Of a stretch of 64,000 bases of DNA, positions 18,366 through 28,117 are shown one piece after another. Numbering within the stretch: the first letter of the stretch is position 1; each line of letters starts with the position of its first letter. A program made the translations under genes and the position numbers. This DNA comes from Dyadobacter psychrotolerans. Lineage in GTDB: Bacteria; Bacteroidota; Bacteroidia; Cytophagales; Spirosomataceae. The stretch covers positions 594,080-658,079 of the forward strand of contig NZ_SMFL01000005.1 in the NCBI RefSeq assembly GCF_004349265.1, written 5' to 3'. A model generated the notes under the pieces. The model was not told where the DNA came from. It saw nothing but the letters and a program-made list of their open reading frames with translations, and searched no databases.

Positions 18366-19337
18366 TCAGGCAAACGCGCGGGCAGCGATGCGGTGGAAAA
18401 CGCGTTCGTCTAACTTATAGCGGTCATTAAGTGTCAAACTGCTTCTTGCCGTAAAGAGCGCATGGTTTACCGCATTGTACATCAGCCAGTAGGAAGAGCT
18501 GCTGCCAAGCATTCGCTGTTCGAGTCTAAGCCGCTCCTGAGCCTGTTTGGCAAGCTGTACGGGAATAGGCAGGTCTTTAAGCAACTCATCGTCTGCCCGG
18601 TTAAGATTTTTTTGCTGAAAATGTTCGTATACCTGACTGGTTAGTGATGGCTTTGGCGTCAGAAGACCGGCCAAAAGATTGTGCAATTGCTCTTTGAAGA
18701 GCTCAGGGGTTAGCCGGCTATGGTGAATCTTTGGGATTTGTCCTGACTTTTTCCCTTCCGTTTTTGCCGGCTGAATTTTTTTTAAATTACCAGACTTTGC
18801 CATCGCGTGGCCATTAAGCCAACGGCGGTATACAGCCAAATTATCAAAAGAATCCGCCCATCCCATTAACCCATTCTCGCACAACGCCCTGTAAAGGCTG
18901 TTTGCCGGACGGGTGCTTTGATCCAATACGGCTGGGATAGTTTGCCCCTGAATTGTGAAGGGCGTTTTTCCATTATAACTATTGGTCAGCATTAAACTGT
19001 GCTGAAGTGTTTCTGTGCCAACCGACATCTGTCTGTCGAAAATAATGCTGATGCTAAACTCGCCCGTTGGGGTATGCTTGATCTGCAAAGTGTAATCACT
19101 TAACAGCTGATCGACAACCTGGCGTATCGCCTCGTTGGGTATAATGGCATAATCAGCACTTTGAATGCCGAAAATTGTTTTCCTTCCCCCCAGGGGCTGT
19201 CCAACAACAAGCTGTTGACGGTCAGTTGCCATAATCTCGTAATCGGGCAGAATGTCAGTCAGCCAAACCGGTCCTATCGGGTAGCAAATATCGTCCCAGG
19301 AATCTGACATGTAAGGCTGTGAAGTGATATAAGTCAT
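18366..19337 (-). CDS. Unknown protein, possibly DUF932-like (plasmid/phage-type)
   Basis: A 323-residue soluble protein. The middle (SISIIFDRQM...LMLTNSYNGKTPFTIQGQ) and the C-terminus (YWLMYNAVNHALFTARSSLTLNDRYKLDERVFHRIAARA) resemble the layout of DUF932 proteins, which are carried by plasmids, phages and integrative elements and have no settled biochemical role. A linker at about residues 180-205 is rich in Lys and Gly. The assignment is tentative. It begins a minus-strand group with the 115-residue unknown and the GreA-like protein. No integrase, att site or tRNA is near to show a mobile element. Confidence 0.5.
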   Translation of the reverse strand: MTYITSQPYMSDSWDDICYPIGPVWLTDILPDYEIMATDRQQLVVGQPLGGRKTIFGIQSADYAIIPNEAIRQVVDQLLSDYTLQIKHTPTGEFSISIIFDRQMSVGTETLQHSLMLTNSYNGKTPFTIQGQTIPAVLDQSTRPANSLYRALCENGLMGWADSFDNLAVYRRWLNGHAMAKSGNLKKIQPAKTEGKKSGQIPKIHHSRLTPELFKEQLHNLLAGLLTPKPSLTSQVYEHFQQKNLNRADDELLKDLPIPVQLAKQAQERLRLEQRMLGSSSSYWLMYNAVNHALFTARSSLTLNDRYKLDERVFHRIAARAFA

Positions 19338-19526
19338 AAATTATTTTTTTGCAGTTGTAAATTTACAACTGGAATTCGAAAATTCAAAATGAATTGAACT
19401 TCTTTGTGATATCTAAAGAATTTGCTGCATCTGCCAAAGGTGTAAAAAATCAATATTCGCCTGATCTGAAGTATTGGGAGAATGCCCCGCGGCGTGGCGC
19501 AACAGGCTTACAATTGAAGGAATTAA

Positions 19527-19742
19527 CTAAACATACAATTTAGCTAACATACGAGAAGCAGAAATTGAGAAAAGTGCACTTGGAAAGTGACAATGCAAGA
19601 AATCAACCTCTGTTGCAGCGTAGTTCCAGAAGTTGTTTTGCAGCGGATTGGTTAAAAAAAATATGGAACCACTGATAGCCGAAGCCCATATTGTACTACC
19701 TATCACAATTAACAAAGCGTTAACGGTATAAAGTAAATACAT
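19527..19742 (-). CDS. Possible small membrane protein (71 residues)
   Basis: The frame opens with a hydrophobic segment (LLYTVNALLIVIGSTIWASAISGSIFFL) that could form one or two membrane helices; the rest is less regular. It starts 18 bases after the stop of the 140-residue gene upstream, an operon-like distance. I do not recognise it, and the second half (HCHFPSALFSISASRML) looks like noise, so it may be a truncated gene. Confidence 0.3.
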   Translation of the reverse strand: MYLLYTVNALLIVIGSTIWASAISGSIFFLTNPLQNNFWNYAATEVDFLHCHFPSALFSISASRMLAKLYV

Positions 19743-19760
19743 GTGGTCACGTTTTTCAAG

Positions 19761-20183
19761 CTATTGGCCCGTTTTAAATTCATTTTCTATATAAACAAGA
19801 AATTCTTCCGCCGTACAGTTTTCAACCTTAATTAAATTTCGTTTGTGATCATAGAATTCTGTTTTGTAAAGTCCGACCCGATCACTTTTTTGAATAAGCA
19901 GATACTTTGAAGGATATTTTACAAAATATTCCTTTGTGCTGATGTGATCATAATTCAGCAGCAGGTGTGGAAGGTCTGCGGGCTTGTCAACTTTGGCATA
20001 TGTAACAATAACAATTTCTTCAACCGGGTTGAGCAGGGCCACAAACCAGGGTGGGCCGTAGTTAATAATTAGTTTGGAAAGATTGGCCTTCTCAAAATCG
20101 GGCAAATCCGATACAGGTATTGATTTGGAATTATCCCATTTATCAAGAATGGCACTGTTCAGATCAGTAATGAGCTTGTTCAT
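19761..20183 (-). CDS. Unknown 140-residue protein
   Basis: A soluble, acidic-to-neutral protein (MNKLITDLNSAILDKWDNSK) without signal peptide or membrane helix. It has a central strand-rich stretch (EEIVIVTYAKVD) and a C-terminus ENCTAEEFLVYIENEF. Size and make-up are like those of immunity or small accessory proteins, but no motif supports that. It precedes the putative 71-residue membrane protein on the same strand. Confidence 0.6.
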   Translation of the reverse strand: MNKLITDLNSAILDKWDNSKSIPVSDLPDFEKANLSKLIINYGPPWFVALLNPVEEIVIVTYAKVDKPADLPHLLLNYDHISTKEYFVKYPSKYLLIQKSDRVGLYKTEFYDHKRNLIKVENCTAEEFLVYIENEFKTGQ

Positions 20184-20367
20184 AACATTAGGGTAGTAAT
20201 TTTTTGAAGTATTTGAATATTATAAATAATTATTCCAATCCTGCGTTACTTCCAAATCAAGAATTAATTATAAATCCGCAAATTAAAGAGCATACCGAAT
20301 CCTGCCGGCTGTCCTTTTCGGGCAGATTTGTTTTGCGGTAAGCTAAACCAGTTTGTCCGATCATGCC

Positions 20368-21516
20368 CTACTTTGTCTGCTTGTAAATCCAATCTGAAAT
20401 CACGCTCAGCGCCTTGGGAGAGAATGTTTGCTCAATTGTGGCATATTCGCTGGGAGAGCCGGTTTTACATTCCTGGAAAAGGTGATTTAATCCCGGTAAT
20501 TCTAATGTTGTCACATGGTCATTTCCGCCTTTTTTCAAAGCGGCTGCTATCGCAGAAAGGTTTTCTTTTGCAGGTATTTGCAGATCTTTTCCGCCGTTTA
20601 AAGCCAGAACTGCGCAGTTGACTTTTTGCAGCACTTTGGCAGGATCATACTTTAAAATGTATTTAAACCAGGGCGATGAAATTACCTGAGTATTTGCGAC
20701 TAAGAAATCCTGATGGCTCATTTGCGGCGGTTTAATTTTGGACATACGCACCGAATCTTTTTTATCTGCAAGGATGGCATTACCATATTTTAATAAATCT
20801 GCTTTTAAAGTCGAGGTATTCTGCGAATTTAAAATCAATTGATAAGCATGTTTTGTAATCGATTTAGATCTTTTGATATCAGATTCGGTCACGCCCATGG
20901 CCCGCTCGATTAGTTCCTGCTGGATTAATAATAAACTGTCTCCCCGAAAGCCAGGCGCTGCAAGCAAGACAATAAAGTTGATATCTTTACGGGTCGATGC
21001 GACCATCTGTGCGATCATACCTCCCTCGCTGTGGCCTACAAGACCAACTTTACTTTGATTGATTTCTTTTCTTGTTTTCAGTTAGGCAATAGCGCTTTCG
21101 ACGTCTTTTGCAAAATCCACAGTTGTTGAAGCGCTAAAATTTCCTGTCGATTTGGCGATTCCACGGTCGTCGAAGCGCAAAACAGCAATTTCCTTTCTGG
21201 TTAAGATGTCTGATATAATCAAAAATGGTTTGTGATTTGCATACGCTGCATTGCGGTTTTGTCCACCGCTTCCGCTAATTAAAATAACTGCGGGGTACCT
21301 TCCTTTTTTTTTCGGCAGGGTAAGTGTTCCGGAAAGCGATATTTTTGCCGCCTGATTTTTAAAGGTGACATCTTCACTATAATAAGGATATGGTTCGACA
21401 GGATCCTGAGCTCTTTTGACCACCGGTTCATCCAGCCGGTTGACAATAATAATAACTGAAATAACCAGCGAAGCAACGCAAAGAAAGCCAATCAGCTCTT
21501 TTGAAATTTTGTTCAT
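20368..21516 (-). pseudogene. Alpha/beta-hydrolase gene interrupted by one in-frame TAA
   Basis: The frame from ATG 21516 to the stop at 20368 is a full-length 383-codon alpha/beta hydrolase broken once by TAA at 21082-21084. Part one has an N-terminal membrane anchor (IGFLCVASLVISVIIIV), GTLTLPKKKGRYPAVILISGSGGQNRN with the oxyanion-hole region and LRFDDRGIAKSTG. The frame resumes directly with KVGLVGHSEGGMIAQ, which contains the nucleophile Ser in GHSEGG, then NGGKDLQIP (acid) and GLNHLFQ (His). In relatives the stop position usually holds a hydrophobic or aromatic residue, so a TAT/TAC to TAA change is plausible. A fragment restarted at ATG 21018 would lack the nucleophile elbow. Real decay or a base error are the likely causes. 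Confidence 0.8.
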
Positions 21517-21720
21517 ACAGTACCGTTCTTTACTGGTTTCCTTAAAATACCCAAAGCTCTGGTAAGTAAGAAAAATTGCAGGTACGGCTACTGTGTTTTT
21601 TAGATTTCTTTTAGCCCTGACCTTGACATTTTTACGAGTAGCATATTGAAAAGTAACAAAGATAAAAGCCGCCGGATTTCGATCAGGTGAGACCAGGCAA
21701 GACTTTAAGCTGGTTATTGA

Positions 21721-22604
21721 TTAATTATGATCCCGAGTTTGATTTTCTTGCTTCACCAGGCTCTTTAAATACTCTTCTAATGATATTTTCCCCAGAACTG
21801 CAGGCGGCTCAACTTTAAAGTCAGCCTTAAGAGTCAGGCTGGTCATATTAGCCATAGACTGAGCTGCCTGATTGGAGAAGCCGATTTTTTTTCAAGGGTT
21901 TCTATCCAGTTTTCACGGGGCGTTTCTACCGCTTTTACATCTCTGTTTAATACTTTTTGAAAGCCCGCAGCTACCTCCTGAGCCGAGTACATCTGCGGGC
22001 CTTCGATGTTATAAATGCGGTTTCCATCAGCAGGCTGCATGAGTATTTTCGCTGCAAATCGTCCCATGTCGGCCGGCGCAACCATGGGCAGTTTAAAATC
22101 GACCGGATACAAAGTGTTGACAATACCCTCTTTCCTGGCAGATAATAGCGATGCCTCCCAGTTGCTCATGTAGTAGGCAGCTCGAATGATGCTGACAGGA
22201 AACGGTTTTTTCTCTAAAAGCTGCTCCATGTCGTACAGAACTCCCAGGTCTCCAAGCTGATTACCCGGCTGGGCGCCATAGGTGGACTGGGCTACAATAC
22301 TGTCAAGTCCTGAATTATCAAGTGCTTCCAGGATCTTGTCAACAGTTTTACGCTCCTCGACAGCGGTGTCCGAGCCGGGCGCGGCTGGCGGATTAAGTAA
22401 AAAGAGCCTTTTTCCCCGGCGAAAAACCTGGTTAAGGGTTTTGACATCGTGCACGTCGGCAATGGCGACTGTTGCGCCTTTCTGCTTCCAGAACTCTGTT
22501 TTTTTTTCGTCGCGTGTTATGATTGTTACTTGTTGGCCTTCATTAAGCAGCGTTTCCGCTACGACTGATCCGACATGGCCACTGGCTCCAAGAATGATAT
22601 ACAT
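21721..22604 (-). pseudogene. NmrA/SDR-type NAD(P)-binding reductase gene with a homopolymer frameshift
   Basis: From ATG 22604 the protein is an NmrA-like atypical short-chain dehydrogenase: Rossmann motif MYIILGASGHVGSVVAETLL, ITRDEKK, then NPPAAPGSD, STYGAQPGNQLGDLG and IIRAAYYMSNW. After LEKK, at a run of eight T (21885-21892), the frame shifts and stops at 21843. One extra A would restore an open frame reading IGFSNQAAQSMANMTSLTLK and ending at 21721, giving the usual length of about 294 residues. The lesion removes about 55 C-terminal residues that shape the substrate pocket. A homopolymer miscall or replication slippage is likely. Gene type: NAD(P)H-dependent reductase or redox sensor. 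Confidence 0.82.
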
Positions 22605-22893
22605 GACATTTGAATTTTTTGACAGAAATTATTTAGCATAATAAATTAACGCGGGAAAAAATGATGCCATTTCTGATATTATATAGATCGTTCATCAGGC
22701 ATACACATTTTTTGGTTCCAGCACATCTTCTTGTACTCAATCCGAATTATGTAAAGCTATGTTTCAGCAGCTTAAATTCATTCAAGCAGAACGCTGAGCA
22801 CAATAAGGGTTTTGAAATGATTAAAATACGAGTTGTTGACAATGATAAACCTGAAGTGAGTTACTTTTAAACAGACTAATCAAATCTTATTAA

Positions 22894-23834
22894 ATGAAAA
22901 ACCTGCTGCTTCTGCTATTTGTTATGGCTCATACCTGTGCCTTCGGACAAAAGAAACCTAAACATGTTATCCTAATCGGCATCGATGGATTAGGTGCATA
23001 TGCTTTTCCAAGGGCTGAGCTGTCTGCTTTCAATATGGACAGTCTGGCATGGGCTAAAACCGGAAACCCTGCTTTAAAGCTACATATTCCCACTTTCGAA
23101 AAACTCACAGAGTCTGGCGCCTACAGCCTGCAGGCACGCTCGGTGCTTCCTTCCTCAAGCGCGGTGAACTGGACTTCGATGACAATGGGCGCAGGACCTG
23201 AACTGCATGGCTACACCGAGTGGGGAAGCCAGACGCCAGAGCTGCCATCACGATTGACTGATGAGTTTGGTCTGTTTCCTTCAATCTTTGGCTTGATGCG
23301 CCAGCAAAAACCCAAATCGGAAATTGGGGTGATTTATGAGTGGGACGGCATCGGGTTTCTGCTTCCTAAAAAAGCATTAAGCACAGAAATTAATTGTCAG
23401 AGAGATAGCGCGACAGCGCAAACGGCAAGTAAATACATCATAGAAAAGCGGCCGGAACTGCTTTTTTTACACTTCTCAGATGTTGATCACGTCGGCCGCG
23501 AGTTTGGTAACGGAACCGCACAGTACTATCAACAGGTCGATAAAATGGACCGTTATCTGGCGCAAATCATGGGCGCGGTTTCGAAATCGGGAAAAGCGGA
23601 TGACACCGTCGTCATTATCTCAGCTGACCATGGCGGAATTAACAAAGGCCATGGTGGCAAAACGATGCAGGAAATGAGAATTCCGTGGATTGCGGTGGGC
23701 AAAGCAGTAAAATACAAGGAGAAATAAAGGAAAGTATTGTCACTTACGACACTGCGGCGACGATCGGCTGGCTTTTGAATCTGCATATGCCTCAGGTCTG
23801 GACTGGCAGGCCAATCAAACAAATTTTTAAATAG
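22894..23834 (+). pseudogene. Secreted type I phosphodiesterase / nucleotide pyrophosphatase-like gene with a late frameshift
   Basis: The product has a signal peptide (NLLLLLFVMAHTCAFGQ) and the alkaline-phosphatase-superfamily metal ligands: IGIDGLGAY, the nucleophile region PSSSAVNWTSMTMGAGPELHGY, FSDVDHVGREFG and ISADHGGINKGHGG. The frame stops at TAA 23725-23727 after VKYKEK, but a second frame immediately continues as GEIKESIVTYDTAATIGWLLNLHMP and ends at 23834. One base missing in the short A run near 23716 explains this. The lost 35 residues are the conserved final helix and strand; all catalytic ligands lie before the break, so the truncated enzyme could retain some activity or misfold. 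Confidence 0.8.
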
Positions 23835-23973
23835 AGCTTAACTGTTTATTTATCATGACTTTATGTTTAAAAACTACCTATTTTTTAATTTATGTTATCA
23901 GGTGAATTTTAATTGCGGTGCATGCTGGCAAACTGTTTGCTGTGGCAGATACATTTAACTAAAGCCAAACACA

Positions 23974-24918
23974 ATGAAAGCTGCCGTTATTGAACATTAT
24001 GGATCTCCGGATGAATTTAAGATAAAGCAACTGCCTACACCTCAGATTGAAAATGGCCAGATATTGGTCGAAAATAAAGCCTCGTCGGTCAATCCGATCG
24101 ACACGATCGTGCGCCAGGGAAAAACCATGCTGGTTACCGGCTTGATTGGTGACCAACTGCTGGGAAGTGACTTCAGCGGGGTGGTAATCGAATCAAAAAG
24201 TAATTTGTTTAAACCGGGCGATGAGGTTTTTGGTCTTAATCCGGCAGTAAAAGGAGGCTCTTATGCGGAGCACATTGTTGCCGACGAAAGCAATGCGGCT
24301 TTGAAACCCGCCAATTTAAGCTTTACCCAGGCCGCGGTTTTACCATTGGTCAGTCTGACTGCCTGGCAGGGACTGGTAACGGAGGGGAAAATCAAACCCG
24401 GCGATTATGTGCTGATCACTGGCTGTACGGGTGGGGTTGGCCTGGCCGCAGTACAAATAGCAAAAACATTCGATGCAATTGTTACAGGTACTTGCAGCGC
24501 CAAAAATGCAGAATTTGCCCGCTCCATTGGCGTAGACCATGTGGTCATCTATGATCAGGATCAAATAGCGGGCAACACAAAGTTTGATCTGATTTTTGAT
24601 GCCAGCGGGCATTTTACGATCGATGACATGAAAATAAACCTCACAGAGCAGGCTATGTTTGTCTCAACTAAGGGTGGCACCGACTCCTTGAAAGGCGCTA
24701 TTGACGCGGTAATGGACTTAGCATTTGAAAAGCGAATGAAAATTGTCATGATGAAACCTAACCGGCAGGATCTCAATACGATCAGCCAGCTGGCCGAATC
24801 TGGAAAGCTTAAAGCATATATTGCTCAGACTTTTCCCCTTGAAGCACTTGCACAGGCCCATCAAATAATGCAGGACGGTGGATTTACGGGTAAAATTGCT
24901 GTTGAAATAGGGGCTTAA
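23974..24918 (+). CDS. Zinc-free NADP-dependent quinone-oxidoreductase-like enzyme
   Basis: A 314-residue medium-chain reductase. It starts MKAAVIEHYGSPDEFKI, has ASSVNPIDTIVRQG and LGSDFSGVVIE of the GroES-like domain, and the NADP-binding motif GDYVLITGCTGGVGLAAVQIAK (about residues 139-160). Zinc-ligand cysteines are absent, which separates it from alcohol dehydrogenases. Family members reduce quinones, enones or acrylyl substrates with NADPH. It is complete, in contrast to the three damaged genes just before it, and converges on the heparinase gene with a 6-base gap. Confidence 0.9.
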   Translation: MKAAVIEHYGSPDEFKIKQLPTPQIENGQILVENKASSVNPIDTIVRQGKTMLVTGLIGDQLLGSDFSGVVIESKSNLFKPGDEVFGLNPAVKGGSYAEHIVADESNAALKPANLSFTQAAVLPLVSLTAWQGLVTEGKIKPGDYVLITGCTGGVGLAAVQIAKTFDAIVTGTCSAKNAEFARSIGVDHVVIYDQDQIAGNTKFDLIFDASGHFTIDDMKINLTEQAMFVSTKGGTDSLKGAIDAVMDLAFEKRMKIVMMKPNRQDLNTISQLAESGKLKAYIAQTFPLEALAQAHQIMQDGGFTGKIAVEIGA

Positions 24919-24924
24919 TCGCGT

Positions 24925-26847
24925 TTATAACGGTTTGTAACTTACAGTAAGCTTTCCTGATATAATAGGTTTCACAGTGTATAGGCCAATCCGGCTATAA
25001 ACGGCTCCACCTTCGGTAATTTCTTCTGAGCGGACCGACAATTGATTTCCAGGGCAGGAAAAAGTAACCAGCATTTTTTCTTTGCCCTGGCTTAAAACCA
25101 TTGAGCTGTCTGATGTTTTTTTCCAATTAGCGCGGGTGATTACAGCACTTTCAAAGCGCTCAGCTTTGTTAAAGGCAAAATCATCGGTAACTAACACAAT
25201 GCCCTTACCACTCCGGTCGTAGTGCATGCTCCGGTGTAGTTTTTGCAAGCCGCTTTCGGGGTAAGCAGAGCCGATATCCAAAACCAGATCGTCGTAGCCG
25301 GTTGTGAAATCTTTGCCGATCGTTACAGCCTTCGACTGGCTGCCGGCCTGCTGCTGTTTACCGGCTACCAATGGAACTGGATGACCAAAAGAGCCGATCG
25401 TTTTATATGTATAGCGAAATTTCTCAGTAAAGATATCTGCCGTATAGGGGATAGAGCCCGGATCGCCAGCCATGATTTCTTTTCCTGAAACAATCGTGTA
25501 GGAGCCCACGTCGTTGTGGTTATGATGCTCTTTGTTGTTGCCACCTTTAAATGCCACACCAATCTGGCAGATTGACCCGGGCGTCGGACGCGATATGAGC
25601 ACCCCTGTCTTCTCAAAGAAATAGCGCAGTGCTGCTGGCGCAGAAGGTGCTGAGATTCTCTTAGGCTTCGCATCGGATGAGTTTGGAAAGACCATCATCA
25701 CATCATTTCTGTTGTCATCTGTGTTACCTAAAACACTTACCGTATCATATTTTTCGAGTCCCAGACCGAAATTACGGTTCAGGTAACGCATGATGCTTGC
25801 ATCGGGCTGAACACCTGGTTTACTATCAGAAATAGCGGGATAAACTCCGTTGATGATTTCCAGGCCCGGAATGAATCCGGCAATTTTTTTTACTTTTTCG
25901 ATCGCAAAAAGATCGATTTTACCCTTGGTTGCCTGCCAGATGTTTTCCCGCAGTAAGATATAGTGCCCAAAACCATAATTGTAATAGCCAACGCCCTCCG
26001 AGCAGTAGCCGTCATCACCAAATCCCTCTAGCCCGTTTTTAGAATAATATTCTCCGATATAGGTAAAAACAGCCCGCTGTTTTTTGTCTTCCAGCACGGC
26101 CAGTGCAGCCCCAACCACACCGGAAAGACAAACATGGTTATAGTTATTGGTCATTTGTAAAAACCTGTTTTCTGCAGAATCGTTTTGTGTTCTGATCTTG
26201 TCAAGTACCGGATCAAAAACCCGTTTTTGCAACGCTTCGATAGCTTGCTTTTTAAGGGATGAATCAAGCTTGTCGCCCAAAAGGTATAGCGTTTGCGCGA
26301 TCGTATGTGCATAAAGAGCAGAAGTCAGCTCAACGGAATATTCGATGCTATTGTAATTTTTAAACTTGAAATCGTTACGGGGAGATACCCATGATTTTTG
26401 CGCGAGTATGTCTTTGAGGCCTTCCTGGATCTGCCTGATGTAGCGCCCCTTGTTTTGCAGACACTCCGCCCAGGTCAGCTCAGATAATCCTTTTGCTCTG
26501 TCGCGCATCATTTGAAGGCCACGGCCGGAAGATGTTGCCGAGCCGTCAGAAAGTGAAAAATAATCTGCCTTGCTGAAAGCCGGAAAAGAGAAGCGCTCCA
26601 TGTTTTTTAAAAACAAATCGTATTCGCCCGATTTCAGCAGCTTATCCCATACCTTTCTGTTCGTGCAGGGCTGGCCAAAACCTGAAGGCTGATCCTCTAA
26701 AAGCAGAACAATCTCGCTGATTCTTTGCTCATCAAGCGGTTTTAAAGCAGATGGCAGGCCCTGAGCTTGTAAAGATGAATCTGTGATCAGCAGCACTAAT
26801 GTAAAAGTAAGCCACAAGCCAAGCCGGCAGATCATTGATCTTTTCAT
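24925..26847 (-). CDS. Heparinase II/III-family polysaccharide lyase (first paralogue)
   Basis: From ATG 26847 (ATG 26859 also possible) about 640 residues with a signal peptide ending LQAQ. An alpha/alpha-toroid domain covers the N-terminal half (LTWAECLQNKGRYI, NNYNHVCLSGVVGAAL, DDGYCSEGVGYYNYGFGHY). A beta-sandwich follows with EHHNHNDVGSYTIVSG, the His-rich motif of the heparinase II/III domain, and GDPGSIPYTA. Such enzymes cleave uronic-acid glycans (heparin, alginate, ulvan-like) by beta-elimination. It is the last gene of the PUL and a clear paralogue of the enzyme at 30834-32735, sharing most motifs but differing in the first 130 residues. The substrate cannot be fixed from sequence. 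Confidence 0.88.
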   Translation of the reverse strand: MKRSMICRLGLWLTFTLVLLITDSSLQAQGLPSALKPLDEQRISEIVLLLEDQPSGFGQPCTNRKVWDKLLKSGEYDLFLKNMERFSFPAFSKADYFSLSDGSATSSGRGLQMMRDRAKGLSELTWAECLQNKGRYIRQIQEGLKDILAQKSWVSPRNDFKFKNYNSIEYSVELTSALYAHTIAQTLYLLGDKLDSSLKKQAIEALQKRVFDPVLDKIRTQNDSAENRFLQMTNNYNHVCLSGVVGAALAVLEDKKQRAVFTYIGEYYSKNGLEGFGDDGYCSEGVGYYNYGFGHYILLRENIWQATKGKIDLFAIEKVKKIAGFIPGLEIINGVYPAISDSKPGVQPDASIMRYLNRNFGLGLEKYDTVSVLGNTDDNRNDVMMVFPNSSDAKPKRISAPSAPAALRYFFEKTGVLISRPTPGSICQIGVAFKGGNNKEHHNHNDVGSYTIVSGKEIMAGDPGSIPYTADIFTEKFRYTYKTIGSFGHPVPLVAGKQQQAGSQSKAVTIGKDFTTGYDDLVLDIGSAYPESGLQKLHRSMHYDRSGKGIVLVTDDFAFNKAERFESAVITRANWKKTSDSSMVLSQGKEKMLVTFSCPGNQLSVRSEEITEGGAVYSRIGLYTVKPIISGKLTVSYKPL

Positions 26848-26900
26848 AAAAGTCAGCATTTTATTGTTTTATAATATTTTTAGAAAATCAGGTGAAAGCT

Positions 26901-28109
26901 TTACTTCAAGCCAGTACTATCTGAGCTTAAAAAAGCACTTATTGAACTGGCCGGGGCGGAAAGTTCGAGGTGTTTGCTGGTTTCTTTAAAAAGCGGATCA
27001 TCATACTTTTTCGCTGCCCAGCGGAAAAGATCCAAAGCGCCTTCTGGTGTTTTTCCTTTTTCGATATTGGTCCAGCTCCACTGCTTTTTACCAAGAAGAT
27101 AAGGACTCAAAAACGCAAAGCCAAGGTGCATACCGCGGCCATCAGATGTTTTATAATGCCACAGATCTTCCCCGAGATGATCCATACAGCGGGCAATTGT
27201 GACAAATGCCTGCAAGCCGTAAACAGAGTAGTGTAGCGATCGCTGTCGGCTTAGCTCGCGCGGCATACTTCCCACCGCTGTAATCTGCTGATCGATTTGT
27301 TTACGGGCAAGCGATACCAGTGACCGGGCTCTTTTTAAATTACCGCTGTATAAAGAAAACGCCATGATTTGTGCCGTATACCAGCTACCATGGTTGTTGT
27401 CTGCCAGGCCTTCTTTTTTGCCCATATCACTTTCCAAAAGCCAGGTGGTGTAATCACTAAACCACGCTTTAAGCTCCTTATCATCGTTTTGTGTCCAGCT
27501 CTTCGAAAGCGAAAGCAGCTTGATATGATCAACGGTTTTAATCAGCGCAACAGAAAAGATGATTCCGATTGGCATACCATCGTAGACTCCGGGAAGCGCC
27601 GATGCATTTTTTAAATTTGGATTCATTTTGGTTTTGGGATCCAAAAACCAGATGCGCAGAAGCTCGGATGCTTTCTGTGCATATTTTTCCTGCCCTGTAA
27701 AATAAAAGGCGAGGCATAGCTGATTCACCCGGCTTAGGGTGGTATTGTATCGGCTCAGATCATAACGGCTGCCATCGGCCTCTGGGTTGGTCACTCCGTC
27801 GCGCCTGACATATGGCATTCCGTCTGCCGTGTTCGGATTGGGAAAGGCAAGTTTGCCGATGGCGAAAAAATCATGCACATCTCCTGATGGAGGAACATCT
27901 CCGTCTGTTACGTTCTCAGCCGGCACCGAAAGCAGTTGATCTGCCTGTTTTAGAAGACTCTTGTAAGCAGGCTTTGCCGGCAGATCACCTGCCTTTATGA
28001 TGGCAAGCTGCGCATAGTCATAATAAACAAGCTGTAAAGCCGGTGTTTGCATTCCGAAAGAAGGCGAGCACAAAATGACGAGCAGATACAGAATTGGGCT
28101 TTTTCTCAT
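26901..28109 (-). CDS. Alginate-lyase-superfamily polysaccharide lyase (PF05426 type)
   Basis: A 402-residue exported enzyme with signal peptide (PILYLLVILCSPSFG). The all-alpha toroid of the PL5-like superfamily is marked by DVHDFFAIGKLAFPNP (near 75-90), SRVNQLCLAFYFTGQEKYAQKASELLRIWFLDP, the catalytic-region NNHGSWYTAQIMAFSLY and RELSRQRSLHYSVYGLQAF with the His/Tyr expected for beta-elimination. Members act on alginate, polyglucuronate or related acidic chains. It sits between the pyruvyl-transferase-like pair and the last heparinase in the PUL, 8 bases after the former, which supports a uronic-acid substrate for the locus. Confidence 0.88.
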   Translation of the reverse strand: MRKSPILYLLVILCSPSFGMQTPALQLVYYDYAQLAIIKAGDLPAKPAYKSLLKQADQLLSVPAENVTDGDVPPSGDVHDFFAIGKLAFPNPNTADGMPYVRRDGVTNPEADGSRYDLSRYNTTLSRVNQLCLAFYFTGQEKYAQKASELLRIWFLDPKTKMNPNLKNASALPGVYDGMPIGIIFSVALIKTVDHIKLLSLSKSWTQNDDKELKAWFSDYTTWLLESDMGKKEGLADNNHGSWYTAQIMAFSLYSGNLKRARSLVSLARKQIDQQITAVGSMPRELSRQRSLHYSVYGLQAFVTIARCMDHLGEDLWHYKTSDGRGMHLGFAFLSPYLLGKKQWSWTNIEKGKTPEGALDLFRWAAKKYDDPLFKETSKHLELSAPASSISAFLSSDSTGLK

Positions 28110-28117
28110 AAGCTGAT

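Noticed and set aside
22661..22870. 69-codon plus-strand frame between the reductase and the phosphodiesterase
   Set aside because: It covers the divergent promoter region, has no recognisable pattern, and the second half reads like non-coding AT-rich DNA.
22894..23834. Programmed ribosomal frameshift at the end of the phosphodiesterase gene
   Set aside because: No slippery heptamer followed by a stem or pseudoknot is apparent; loss of a base in a short A run is simpler.
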